Origin: Candidatus Woesearchaeota archaeon
Lineage (GTDB): Archaea > Nanobdellota > Nanobdellia > Woesearchaeales > GW2011-AR15
Direction of reading: 5' to 3'
DNA: 64,000 bases
Assembly: GCA_016928835.1 (NCBI GenBank)
Contig: JAFGJW010000005.1
Span: forward strand, 1-64,000
Positions 50,943-58,782 of this stretch are shown piece by piece. The first letter of the stretch is position 1, and every line of letters starts with the position of its first letter. The notes under the pieces were generated by a model. It ran no database searches. It had not been told where the DNA came from and worked only from the letters and a program-made list of their open reading frames with translations. Position numbers and translations under genes: made by a program.

Positions 50943-51690
50943 TCCACAGCTTCAGCATCTCTTCTTCCATGAAATGCAGTTTTCCAGGTATTATTAGGCA
51001 ATGCAATGGCTTTCCGAAATCATAATCCTTTAATTCAGAAACACTGCCATATTTAATTAACTGGGTTTCACTTCCAAGCCTGGCACACCCCACAATCTTT
51101 AGAGTTCTTGTAAGCACTTTTTCTTTTTTTTTTCTTTCTATCTCCAACAACTGGATTATTGCTTCATTTACTGTCATGGATTTATCTTCTTTAATGTCAA
51201 GCAAAACAAGGGTGTGCAAACCAGCTCTTAAATTCTGTTTTACGACCTCATATGGTGTTTCTGGCTTAAATGATTCTTGAAAATAGGGCATTGATGCTGT
51301 TCTCCCATACTTGTACAGCTCCAGACCAACAACACCAACTGCAGTCAGGATGGAAGTATTATTAATGGTCTCAACTTTAATCCCTTTCTCCCTTGCCCTT
51401 AAAAACAAATCAACATGGGTTGTAGCTGAAAAAACATCCCCCACAACTAAAAAACCAATATCCTTTTCCAGTGCCTTATCCAAAATCTGCTCAGCTCTTT
51501 TCTCAACCAACTCACGGCTGGCTGGGAAAACCTTCTTGCCATAGAACTTCTCTAATTTCTCTAAACTTACGCTTAACCTGGAAGTATAACTCTCCAAAAA
51601 CAGATAATCGCACTTCTTCACTGCCTCTAATCCCTTTATGGTAATGTCTTTCTCATCATTAAGGCCGAGGCCGATCATATAGAGTGTCAT
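50935..51690 (-). CDS. dphB: Diphthine synthase
   Basis: 251 residues, the DphB/Dph5 branch of the tetrapyrrole-methylase fold. MTLYMIGLGLNDEKDITIKG starts the N-terminal Rossmann-like domain. VVGDVFSATTHVDL and TINNTSILTAVGVVGLELYK are the AdoMet-binding loops. It adds methyl groups to the histidine of elongation factor 2 in diphthamide synthesis. A TATA (GTTTTATATTTAAC, 51708-51722) 25 bases upstream of the start shows its own promoter, separate from ftsZ. Confidence 0.92.
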   Translation of the reverse strand: MTLYMIGLGLNDEKDITIKGLEAVKKCDYLFLESYTSRLSVSLEKLEKFYGKKVFPASRELVEKRAEQILDKALEKDIGFLVVGDVFSATTHVDLFLRAREKGIKVETINNTSILTAVGVVGLELYKYGRTASMPYFQESFKPETPYEVVKQNLRAGLHTLVLLDIKEDKSMTVNEAIIQLLEIERKKKEKVLTRTLKIVGCARLGSETQLIKYGSVSELKDYDFGKPLHCLIIPGKLHFMEEEMLKLWTI

Positions 51691-51732
51691 AAAATTGAGT
51701 AATTTTGGGTTAAATATAAAACTTTTTTTTTA

Positions 51733-51756
51733 CAAGAAGGGGTAAACCCCTTCTTG
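51733..51756. other. Perfect 10-bp hairpin between ftsZ and dphB
   Basis: CAAGAAGGGG, loop TAAA, CCCCTTCTTG on the plus strand. It is followed on neither strand by a T run in the right orientation for a simple terminator on the minus strand, so its role is open. Another near-palindrome (GTAAGAGGGTACCCTTCTTAC) lies at about 51782-51802. Confidence 0.6.
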
Positions 51757-51842
51757 AGCCTCCCCTGATGTGTTGGGCGTTGGTAAGAGGGTACCCTTCT
51801 TACTAGAATTTATTATTAGATCTTTTATCAGAATTAGTTCAA

Positions 51843-51876
51843 TAAAAAAAAGAAATCTCTCCCCTCCCGAGGAGAG
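51843..51876 (-). terminator. Probable transcription terminator of ftsZ
   Basis: On the minus strand CTCTCC pairs with GGAGAG around a G-rich loop, and is followed by ATTTCTTTTTTTT. It lies about 90 bases after the ftsZ stop. The T run alone would end transcription in archaea. Confidence 0.55.
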
Positions 51877-51965
51877 AAAAATTTTCAGTGCCTCTACCAT
51901 AAATTTTTTCGGGGGTGATTTACAGATAGAGGCAAGAACACACGCACACAAAGACTAAGGGAGTA

Positions 51966-53036
51966 TTAGCGTATAATTTCTATGCCTAGCTCATCTGACA
52001 TCTGGAGCATTTGCCTGTTGGGCTGGGTTCTGTCCATTTTCCCTAATATCCATGGACTTTTAACTCCGGTGATGATTGTCATCACAGTGAGCTTCCCTTT
52101 CATATCTTCTGTAATTCTTGCGCCCCATATCACATTGGCATCGTCGTCCAGACTATCTGTAACGAGCTCTCCAACTCTGTTGATTTCCTCCAGAGTCAGG
52201 TCCGGTCCTCCACAGATGTGTATTAATGCTCCTGTGGCACCTTCGTAGTTAATATCTAATAGAGGATTGCTTAATGCACCCTTCACTGCTTCGTCCACTT
52301 TGTTGTTGGTGTCAGATGCACCTACTCCTATGGCAGCTACACCGCCATTGGTCATTATAGCTTTTACATCTGCATAATCCAAGTTGACTAGTGAGGGCAA
52401 AGCTATTGTTTCTACTATTCCTTTTATCATTGTGCTAATCAATTCATTAGCAACTGCAAATGCTTGTCTGATTGGAAGATTTCCTGCGATTTGGACAAGC
52501 CGATTATTATCAATAACAATAACAGTATCACTAACCTGCCTTAGTTGCTGCAAGCCAAACTCAGCTTTGTCAACTCTGGCCCGCTCTATCTTAAAAGGCA
52601 TGGTTACAGTGCCAATTACAATAGATCCTGTCTCGCGGCTTACATTTGCGATTACCGGTGCAGCTCCTGTGCCTGTTCCGCCGCCCATTCCCGCGCATAC
52701 AAAAACCATATCAGCTCCTTTCAAGGATTCCTTGATTTGGTTCAATTGTTCTTGGGCAGCCTCAGCGCCTTTTTCTGGAAAACCTCCGCAGCCGAGTCCA
52801 CGGGTAGTCTCCCTGCCAATGAGGAATTTCCTGTCTGCTTCGGTCACACTAAGATGTTGTTGATCTGTATTACATGCTATTATCTCAGCACCTTTTACTC
52901 CTTTTTGGTACAACCAGTTAACCATATTGTTGCCGGCTCCGCCGACGCCAATAACTTTAATATTAGCCTGTTTAATATCTAATGGTTCGAAATCTGGCTG
53001 TGCGTTTTTCAATGCGTTGTCAACGATGAAGTCCAT
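51966..53036 (-). CDS. ftsZ: Cell-division tubulin-like GTPase FtsZ
   Basis: The start is set at ATG 53036 (MDFIVDNALKNAQPDFEPLD), because a gaaggggg ribosome-binding site precedes it. 356 residues: GTP-binding domain with VIGVGGAGNNMVNWL, ACNTDQQHL and the signature GMGGGTGTGAAPVIA, followed by the activation domain with the T7-loop NLDYADVKAIMTNGG. FtsZ forms the division ring. Divided from dphB by a structured, gene-free stretch of about 275 bases. Confidence 0.95.
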   Translation of the reverse strand: MDFIVDNALKNAQPDFEPLDIKQANIKVIGVGGAGNNMVNWLYQKGVKGAEIIACNTDQQHLSVTEADRKFLIGRETTRGLGCGGFPEKGAEAAQEQLNQIKESLKGADMVFVCAGMGGGTGTGAAPVIANVSRETGSIVIGTVTMPFKIERARVDKAEFGLQQLRQVSDTVIVIDNNRLVQIAGNLPIRQAFAVANELISTMIKGIVETIALPSLVNLDYADVKAIMTNGGVAAIGVGASDTNNKVDEAVKGALSNPLLDINYEGATGALIHICGGPDLTLEEINRVGELVTDSLDDDANVIWGARITEDMKGKLTVMTIITGVKSPWILGKMDRTQPNRQMLQMSDELGIEIIR

Positions 53037-53310
53037 TTTTTTACCCCCTTCCTCTTTGTCTTTTGTGTAGAGTATATATCGAATTATATATTTTGTATTA
53101 AACAAAACTTTATATAGGGATTTAGTATATACTCTATTTTAGAACGAGTTAAATATTTCCCACAACCTGTCTTAATTTAAGACAATACAAAGTATTTCTG
53201 GTCGAAACTTAGTGCAAACGAGTTATTTAGATTTGTCCCCACAAATCTTTAATATACTAATATAGTTTTTTACTTCTATTTAAATTTTTTTATTTTAGAA
53301 TATATATATT

Positions 53311-54027
53311 TTACCTCTTAATGATCTTTCCCTTTGCTTTTTCTGCAATATCCTTGCCAGCTTCTATAGTGGTCTTTACTGCTCCTTGTATCTTTCCGAA
53401 GACGTCAGGGTTCTGGAGGACTCTTTCTAAGTTGGCAATCTTGCTGCCATATCTTTCAAAAAAACATACCGCTTCCAAAGTATAGTGCATAGGCGAGGGA
53501 ACAATTTCATCAGGAAAGCCTATAGGAAGGATAGCCTGGGGCCTTATGTCCTCAGGTATATTTAATATTCTTCTCAGTGCATTTTCATCAAAAGCACCGA
53601 CCCAGCAACTGGCAAGACCAACTGCATGCGCAGCCAGAAGCATGTTTTCTATTGCTGCGGCGCAGTTCTGTATAAGATACAGCCTTTCTCCTCTTACACC
53701 GTAGAACTGAGAAATCTTCTCTGTCTCAGCGCACACTACCACAACAACTGGGGCCTGATTGATCCAAAGTTGCTGCATAGAGGCTTCTGCAATCTTGGCT
53801 ATAGTCTCTCTGTTCTTCACAATAACAAATCTCCAGTTCTGGATATTGCCTGAGCTCGGTGCAAATCTTCCAGCATCAAGTATTGTGCCAAGCATCTCCA
53901 TGGGGATGTCAGACGAAGTAAATTTCCTTATAGATCTTCTTGTTGCCAGGCACTCAAAGATATCCATATTGGATTTCGCTGTAAATTCTGTATCAACTGA
54001 CTTCTCTTGATCCGGTTCCTCAGCCAT
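53311..54027 (-). CDS. Nitroreductase-family flavoprotein
   Basis: The start is set at ATG 54027 (MAEEPDQEKSVDTEFTAKSN): a TATA (AAATATTTAAAG) lies about 25 bases upstream. 238 residues. The FMN-binding motif TRRSIRKF is followed by FAPSSGNIQNWRFVIV, AVGLASCWVGAFDEN and GFPDEI. The family reduces quinones, nitro-compounds or other substrates with NAD(P)H. Divergent from the winged-helix gene at 54144 across a short gap with a 14-base direct repeat, so the latter may regulate both. Confidence 0.88.
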   Translation of the reverse strand: MAEEPDQEKSVDTEFTAKSNMDIFECLATRRSIRKFTSSDIPMEMLGTILDAGRFAPSSGNIQNWRFVIVKNRETIAKIAEASMQQLWINQAPVVVVVCAETEKISQFYGVRGERLYLIQNCAAAIENMLLAAHAVGLASCWVGAFDENALRRILNIPEDIRPQAILPIGFPDEIVPSPMHYTLEAVCFFERYGSKIANLERVLQNPDVFGKIQGAVKTTIEAGKDIAEKAKGKIIKR

Positions 54028-54077
54028 AATTAGATTAGTAGTCTGCTTCTTTAAATATTTTTTCCCTTGATTTATCA

Positions 54078-54110
54078 TTTCAAAAATGGAACGTTGTTTC
54101 AAAAATGGAA
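54078..54110. promoter_or_regulatory. 14-base direct repeat in the divergent promoter gap
   Basis: TTTCAAAAATGGAA occurs at 54078-54091 and 54097-54110 (19-base period), directly upstream of the TATA (aaatatttaaacc) of the winged-helix gene. It is a plausible binding site of that regulator. Confidence 0.5.
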
Positions 54111-54143
54111 AAATATTTAAACCTGATTAAAATTATTTTTTGC

Positions 54144-54677
54144 ATGGAGTCACTTGAAATTCTGGAAAACCTCTTTGATACAAAAATGATAGATATACTG
54201 AGGGTTTTCATAAACAATGAATCAAAGCAGTATTATCAAAGAGAAATTGCCAAGATGACAAATACGTCTCCTGCTTCAACCTATCGGATTATGGCAAGGT
54301 TGACTGAGCTTAATATACTAGAGCTGACTCAGATTAAGAAATTGAAGCTGTATAAGCTTGCCCAGAACAAGTCAACCGAGTTTCTTAAGTCCTTCTTGAA
54401 AATAGAGAAAAGAATTGTTGAGGCTTTTGTTGATCAAATTAAATCTTTGCCAGGCCTGCAGCAGGTATTAACAGTGGGTGACGACAAAGAAGATAGAGCT
54501 AACTTGATTCTTATAGGCGAGAATATCGATCCAGCAGAAATTAAGAGGCTCTGCGCTGGAGTAAAGGAAAAATACAGCTTCACAGTATCAACCTTTTCAC
54601 TCACTCTCGAGCAATATGAGCAGATGCTGACAATGGGTCTATACCCAGGTAAGAAAAAGACATTATTCAAGAGATAA
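54144..54677 (+). CDS. Winged-helix transcriptional regulator
   Basis: The start is set at ATG 54144 (MESLEILENLFDTKMIDILR): a TATA lies just upstream and the track's extra 13 residues cover it. 177 residues: an N-terminal winged helix (YYQREIAKMTNTSPASTYRI, as in archaeal TrmB/ArsR-like regulators) and a C-terminal alpha/beta domain (QQVLTVGDDKEDRANLILIG) that could bind a ligand or form dimers. It is divergent from the nitroreductase. Confidence 0.75.
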   Translation: MESLEILENLFDTKMIDILRVFINNESKQYYQREIAKMTNTSPASTYRIMARLTELNILELTQIKKLKLYKLAQNKSTEFLKSFLKIEKRIVEAFVDQIKSLPGLQQVLTVGDDKEDRANLILIGENIDPAEIKRLCAGVKEKYSFTVSTFSLTLEQYEQMLTMGLYPGKKKTLFKR

Positions 54678-54709
54678 TTTTTTTAACAATCACCTTTTTT
54701 TAACTAAAT

Positions 54710-56596
54710 ATGTCTCCTGAAGAATACAAGCAGCTGCTCTTTCCATTTGAGAATATAAGGGAAGAGCAAGACACTCTACTTATTCTTGTCAGCAAGATCA
54801 TTCAAAAACAGAAAAATCTTCTTGTGCATGCTCCAACTGGTTTAGGAAAGACAGTTGCTGTCCTAGGACCTGCCTTAAACCATGCTTTAAAAAATAATAA
54901 GACTGTTTTTTTTCTTACTTCAAGGCATACCCAGCATAAGATTGCCATAGAGACCCTTGGGCTGATAAAAGAAAAATATAACCCAGGATTCAATGCAGTT
55001 TCAATTATAGGGAAAAAATGGATGTGCCTCCAATCAGGTATCAGGCAGCTCTACAGCAACGAATTCATGGAATATTGCAGAAAGCAGATTGAAGAGAAGA
55101 AATGCGATTTCTACAATAATGTAAAAAAATCGAACAAGCTGACACAAGAGGCAAGGCTTGTGCAAAGCCGTATCCAGCAGCTCTGCCCAATCGCGACTGA
55201 GAAATTTATTGAGATATGTGAACAGGAAAAGATGTGCCCTTATGAGATGTCAACAGAGCTGGCAAAGAAATCACAAGTGATAATCGCAGATTACTATTAT
55301 ATTTTTCATCCACTTGTTGGAAATACCTTCCTCACTAAAATTGGCAAGAGTATTGCTGACCTTATAATCATTGTGGATGAGGCGCATAATCTTCCAAACA
55401 GGCTGAAGGACCTGGCCTCAGAATATCTAAGCAATGTAACACTAAAAAGATCTCTTACAGAAGCTAGAAAGTACGAATACTCCGAAACCCAAGAAGTATT
55501 AGAACAGCTAATTCATCTTCTGAAAGAGATATCCTCAGGGCTTAGCATAAACACTGAGAAACTCATTCTTAAACAAGACTTTGTAAAGAGAATCGAGGAA
55601 TTCATTGACTATGAACAGCTTATTGCAGACCTGGAATTTATTGGCGAGGAAGTTAGAGAAAAGCAGAAGCAATCCTATATTGGCTCAGTGAGCAGGTTTT
55701 TAGAAGCATGGAAAGGTAAGGATGAGGGCTTTGCCAGAATCCTTTCCTTAAAAAAAGGTTTTAATGAGCCTTTCATACAGCTTTCATACAGATGTCTTGA
55801 TCCCAGCATTGTGGCAGCAGATACCATTAATAATTCTTATTCTACTATACTTATGTCAGGAACGCTTATGCCAACATCAATGTACAGAGAGCTCTTAAAC
55901 ATAGAGAACAGTGAAGAGCATGTTTTTAAGGACCCTTTTCCTAAGAAAAATCGACTGAATCTGATAGTGCCGCAGACAACAACAAAATTCATAGCACGGA
56001 GTGAAGCTCAGTATAAAGAGATTTCAAAGGTGTGCTCCCAGCTTGTGGAAAAAATACCTGGCAATACTGCTTTATTCTTTCCAAGCTATTCTGTTCTGGA
56101 TTCAGTGAATAAGTATTTGTCCACTTCAATCACAAAACCTGTTTTTGTGGAAGATCCTGGGATGGGCAAATCAGAAAGGCATAGTGTACTGGAGAAGTTT
56201 AAGTCCTATAAGGATTCCGGTGCAGTTCTTCTTGGAGTTGCATCAGGAAGTTTTGGAGAGGGGATTGATTTGCCAGGCGATTTTCTGAAAGGAGTTATTA
56301 TAGTCGGTCTCCCGCTAGGCCCGCCAGACCTTGAGACAAATGAGCTCATAAAGTATTATGACAAGAAATTTAGCAAAGGATGGCATTATGGCTATATGTT
56401 TCCTGCCATGATTAAGTGCTTTCAAAATGCAGGCCGCTGCATCAGGTCAGAAACAGATACAGGCGTGGTAGTATTCCTTGACAAGAGGTTTGTGTGGAGC
56501 AACTACTACAATTGCTTTCCCAGAGACTGGGACATAAAAATATCAAGAGACTACAATAAAGAAATACCTAGATTCTTCAATAATATTCTTATTTAA
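54710..56596 (+). CDS. XPD/Rad3/DinG-type superfamily 2 helicase
   Basis: 628 residues. Walker A in HAPTGLGKTVAVLG, DEAH box (VDEAHNLPNR), and helicase motifs in SGTLMPTSMYRELL, LLGVASGSFGEGIDLPG and a C-terminal QNAGRCIRSETDTG. Cysteines at about residues 103, 122, 131 and 173 (MCLQSG, YCRKQIEEKKC and MCPYEMS) fit the 4Fe-4S cluster of XPD. These helicases unwind DNA in repair. TATA-like (ttttttaactaaat) directly precedes the ATG. The gene follows the regulator by 32 bases. Confidence 0.88.
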   Translation: MSPEEYKQLLFPFENIREEQDTLLILVSKIIQKQKNLLVHAPTGLGKTVAVLGPALNHALKNNKTVFFLTSRHTQHKIAIETLGLIKEKYNPGFNAVSIIGKKWMCLQSGIRQLYSNEFMEYCRKQIEEKKCDFYNNVKKSNKLTQEARLVQSRIQQLCPIATEKFIEICEQEKMCPYEMSTELAKKSQVIIADYYYIFHPLVGNTFLTKIGKSIADLIIIVDEAHNLPNRLKDLASEYLSNVTLKRSLTEARKYEYSETQEVLEQLIHLLKEISSGLSINTEKLILKQDFVKRIEEFIDYEQLIADLEFIGEEVREKQKQSYIGSVSRFLEAWKGKDEGFARILSLKKGFNEPFIQLSYRCLDPSIVAADTINNSYSTILMSGTLMPTSMYRELLNIENSEEHVFKDPFPKKNRLNLIVPQTTTKFIARSEAQYKEISKVCSQLVEKIPGNTALFFPSYSVLDSVNKYLSTSITKPVFVEDPGMGKSERHSVLEKFKSYKDSGAVLLGVASGSFGEGIDLPGDFLKGVIIVGLPLGPPDLETNELIKYYDKKFSKGWHYGYMFPAMIKCFQNAGRCIRSETDTGVVVFLDKRFVWSNYYNCFPRDWDIKISRDYNKEIPRFFNNILI

Positions 56597-56659
56597 TATA
56601 CTTTTTTGTATACTAATGTAAAAAAGCGTAATATTTATATACTAGTTTATATTTAATAT

Positions 56660-56800
56660 ATTAAGTGGTTATCAACCTACCACCCCCACGTCTTGCTTAG
56701 GAGGTTGGGATCTCTTAAGCATCATATTTATCAAGGCTCCCTATTGCCCTTTCTTTCTCTCAAACCCCTCCCCCAATAAGAGAATTAGGGAGCCTTTCCT
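56660..56800 (+). ncRNA. Candidate structured RNA between helicase and Tam41-like gene
   Basis: In a 295-base gene-free gap (56597-56891). AAGGCTCCCTA (56733-56743) pairs perfectly with TAGGGAGCCTT (56786-56796), and CAACCT (56673-56678) pairs with AGGTTG (56702-56707). TATA-like tttatatttaatatatt lies just upstream. A T-rich tail (TCCTTATTTTTATTG) follows. I know no RNA family that fits. A terminator or leader for the downstream gene is also possible. Confidence 0.4.
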
Positions 56801-56891
56801 TATTTTTATTGAACTTTAATTGATAAAGAACCTATTGCCATATCCAGCTTCATGAATAAAAATATATATAACAAATTTATCCCCCCTTTTA

Positions 56892-57956
56892 ATGATTGAA
56901 GAAGTAATCTCTGATACACAATTGACTACTTTGGAAGATGTCTTGCAGGCAATTGCTGCTGAATTTACACAACCCCACGGAGAGAATATAGCAGCTGTAA
57001 TCGGATACGGCTCTTTTTTTTATCAAGACCACGCTGCACAATTACCAGGGATTTTAACAAGGGATTTCTTTGACAAACGGCCTGATTTTATTGTTGTTTA
57101 CAGAGACCCAAAAACATTTTTTGAAGCTTTAGGGAAACAATTTGGCTGGGACGCTGAGACAATTGCTTTGCATGTTGAAGATGCTCGAGATAAGATGGCC
57201 TTTTATCTTCCAACAACCAGGAAATACTACCCTGTGCAATTTAATGACAGGAGTGGTGTTGCACGCCTGCCGTTCAGAATTGGGGCAATAAGTCTTGATG
57301 AATTCCAAACAAGAACTGCTCTAGAATCACAAGATATGTATATTAAGATGAGGTTAAGAGGGCTTATAAAACCAGTGAATATAAATCCGGATAGTGAGCA
57401 AGCTATTGATGGGGGAATATCAAATTCAAGAAGAAGATTTGTAGAGCTTGCTTTCCAAATATCTTCTGGGACCATTTCTGGGAGGGAGATATTTGCAAAC
57501 TACATGTGGGCCAGTTATCTTATGGAAGCATGGAGATTTGAAACCTATAAGGCAGATTATCTGATAGGGAGAGCGGTTGGCGATTTGGATTTCAGAAGAA
57601 AGTTGTTTGGTGGGGCAGTTGCTCATATTCAGAAGTATGTGTCTGATAATGAGGTTCCTATAAGAATTGGAGGCTCATCAATTTCTCCACAAGACATAAC
57701 CATAGATAATTTATTTAATGTTGCTTTTGATTTGCCCTCTCTAAGTTTAGGGCAGAGATATAATCAACTCTTTTATTTTACTGGGCAAAATTTAGCCAGT
57801 CTGCGTCAGACCCTTACAATAAACCGTAAATACGTAAACTATACACCCCAATACGAAGAAGTTTCTTCAGGTGAAGGTAGAGAAATAATCGAGCCCCCTA
57901 AGGTGAGTAAATTAAAATATGTTGTCAGAAAGATAAGCAAAATTTTTAAGCATTAG
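56892..57956 (+). CDS. Tam41-like nucleotidyltransferase (possible CDP-diacylglycerol synthase)
   Basis: 354 residues. The N-terminal domain has AAVIGYGSFFYQD (the GS motif of polymerase-beta-like nucleotidyltransferases) and RPDFIVVYRDPKTFFEALGK, whose layout follows Tam41 (GSGVF.., DFIFVVDDP..WH). Later parts (YIKMRLRGLIKPVNINPDSE) resemble the Tam41 LAGRLHKPV segment. Tam41 makes CDP-diacylglycerol from phosphatidate in mitochondria and some bacteria. The identification is by pattern only. If right, it would support a bacterial-type phospholipid path together with the acyltransferase at 10.7 kb. Confidence 0.5.
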   Translation: MIEEVISDTQLTTLEDVLQAIAAEFTQPHGENIAAVIGYGSFFYQDHAAQLPGILTRDFFDKRPDFIVVYRDPKTFFEALGKQFGWDAETIALHVEDARDKMAFYLPTTRKYYPVQFNDRSGVARLPFRIGAISLDEFQTRTALESQDMYIKMRLRGLIKPVNINPDSEQAIDGGISNSRRRFVELAFQISSGTISGREIFANYMWASYLMEAWRFETYKADYLIGRAVGDLDFRRKLFGGAVAHIQKYVSDNEVPIRIGGSSISPQDITIDNLFNVAFDLPSLSLGQRYNQLFYFTGQNLASLRQTLTINRKYVNYTPQYEEVSSGEGREIIEPPKVSKLKYVVRKISKIFKH

Positions 57957-58044
57957 TTGTGCATATGCAAGAAAAAACCCTAAAATTTAATTTTTGCAGG
58001 TATTTTTAATTAAGTTCTTAAACCTCTTCTACATTCTAATAAAT

Positions 58045-58320
58045 ATGCGCAGAAGGGTCCATATTATTGTCTCAGGCACAGTCCAGGGTGTCTTTTACAG
58101 GTCAGAAACAAAAGAAAAGGCAACTGAACTTGGACTAGTTGGCTGGGTCAGAAATGCAAGTAAGGGTAATGTTGAAATAATAGCAGAAGGCCCAGAGGAA
58201 AATTTAAAGCAACTGATACAATGGTGCCGTCATGGCCCTCCCAATGCAGAAGTGGATGATATTGACATTGAATGGTTCGGTCCAGTTAATGACTTCAGTT
58301 CTTTTAAAATAAGATGCTAA
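58045..58320 (+). CDS. acyP: Acylphosphatase
   Basis: The start is set at ATG 58045 (MRRRVHIIVSGTVQGVFYRS). 91 residues, typical length. Signature GTVQGVFYR with the catalytic Arg, GLVGWVRNASKGNVEI with the catalytic Asn. The enzyme hydrolyses acyl phosphates such as carbamoyl phosphate or 1,3-bisphosphoglycerate. TATA (cttctacattctaataaat) lies just upstream. Confidence 0.93.
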   Translation: MRRRVHIIVSGTVQGVFYRSETKEKATELGLVGWVRNASKGNVEIIAEGPEENLKQLIQWCRHGPPNAEVDDIDIEWFGPVNDFSSFKIRC

Positions 58321-58422
58321 ACAAATACTTTACATAATCCATAGTATATTATCCTTTTTCAAAAAAAAATTCGAAAAGTATTAATACCTTTTCATCTGTA
58401 TTGAGTAATTAGGTGATTAATC

Positions 58423-58782
58423 ATGAAAAAAGTGCTTGTTGTTGAAGACTCAATATACATTACCCGGGCAATCAAAATAATATTAGAGAAAGAAGGAATT
58501 TCTGTTTTAAGTACAAGTGATGGCAGCAAGGTAGTTGAAATTGTTAGGAACAAAGGCATTGACCTTGTTATTTTGGATTTGATGATGCCTGGTGTTTCAG
58601 GAAAAGACGTCTTCAAAATGTTGAAAGCAGATCAAGATACAAAAAATGTGCCTGTTCTAATCCTTTCTGCAAGAATAGATTACTATTTAAACGATGAAGA
58701 ACTAAAGACATGCGATAAATTTATGACCAAGCCTTTTGATAATAAGGAGTTGGTGCAGGAAGTAAAAAAACTCATTGGATAA
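58423..58782 (+). CDS. Response-regulator receiver-domain protein
   Basis: 119 residues, a single REC domain with the acidic pair in VVEDS, phosphoacceptor in LVILDLMMPG (Asp 53), conserved Ser/Thr (LSARID) and Lys (MTKPFD). No DNA-binding domain is attached. It overlaps the kinase gene by eight bases and would be phosphorylated by it. A TATA (gaaaagtattaatacc) precedes the ATG. Confidence 0.92.
   Translation: MKKVLVVEDSIYITRAIKIILEKEGISVLSTSDGSKVVEIVRNKGIDLVILDLMMPGVSGKDVFKMLKADQDTKNVPVLILSARIDYYLNDEELKTCDKFMTKPFDNKELVQEVKKLIG

Noticed and set aside
51730-51951. 73-residue minus-strand ORF between ftsZ and dphB
   Set aside because: It runs through the hairpins and terminator and has no protein-like pattern; the region is better explained as RNA structure and terminator.
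53037-53310. Gene-free AT-rich gap upstream of ftsZ
   Set aside because: Holds only promoter-like TATA sequences (such as actttatataggg) and the ftsZ leader; no ORF, repeat or stem of note was seen.
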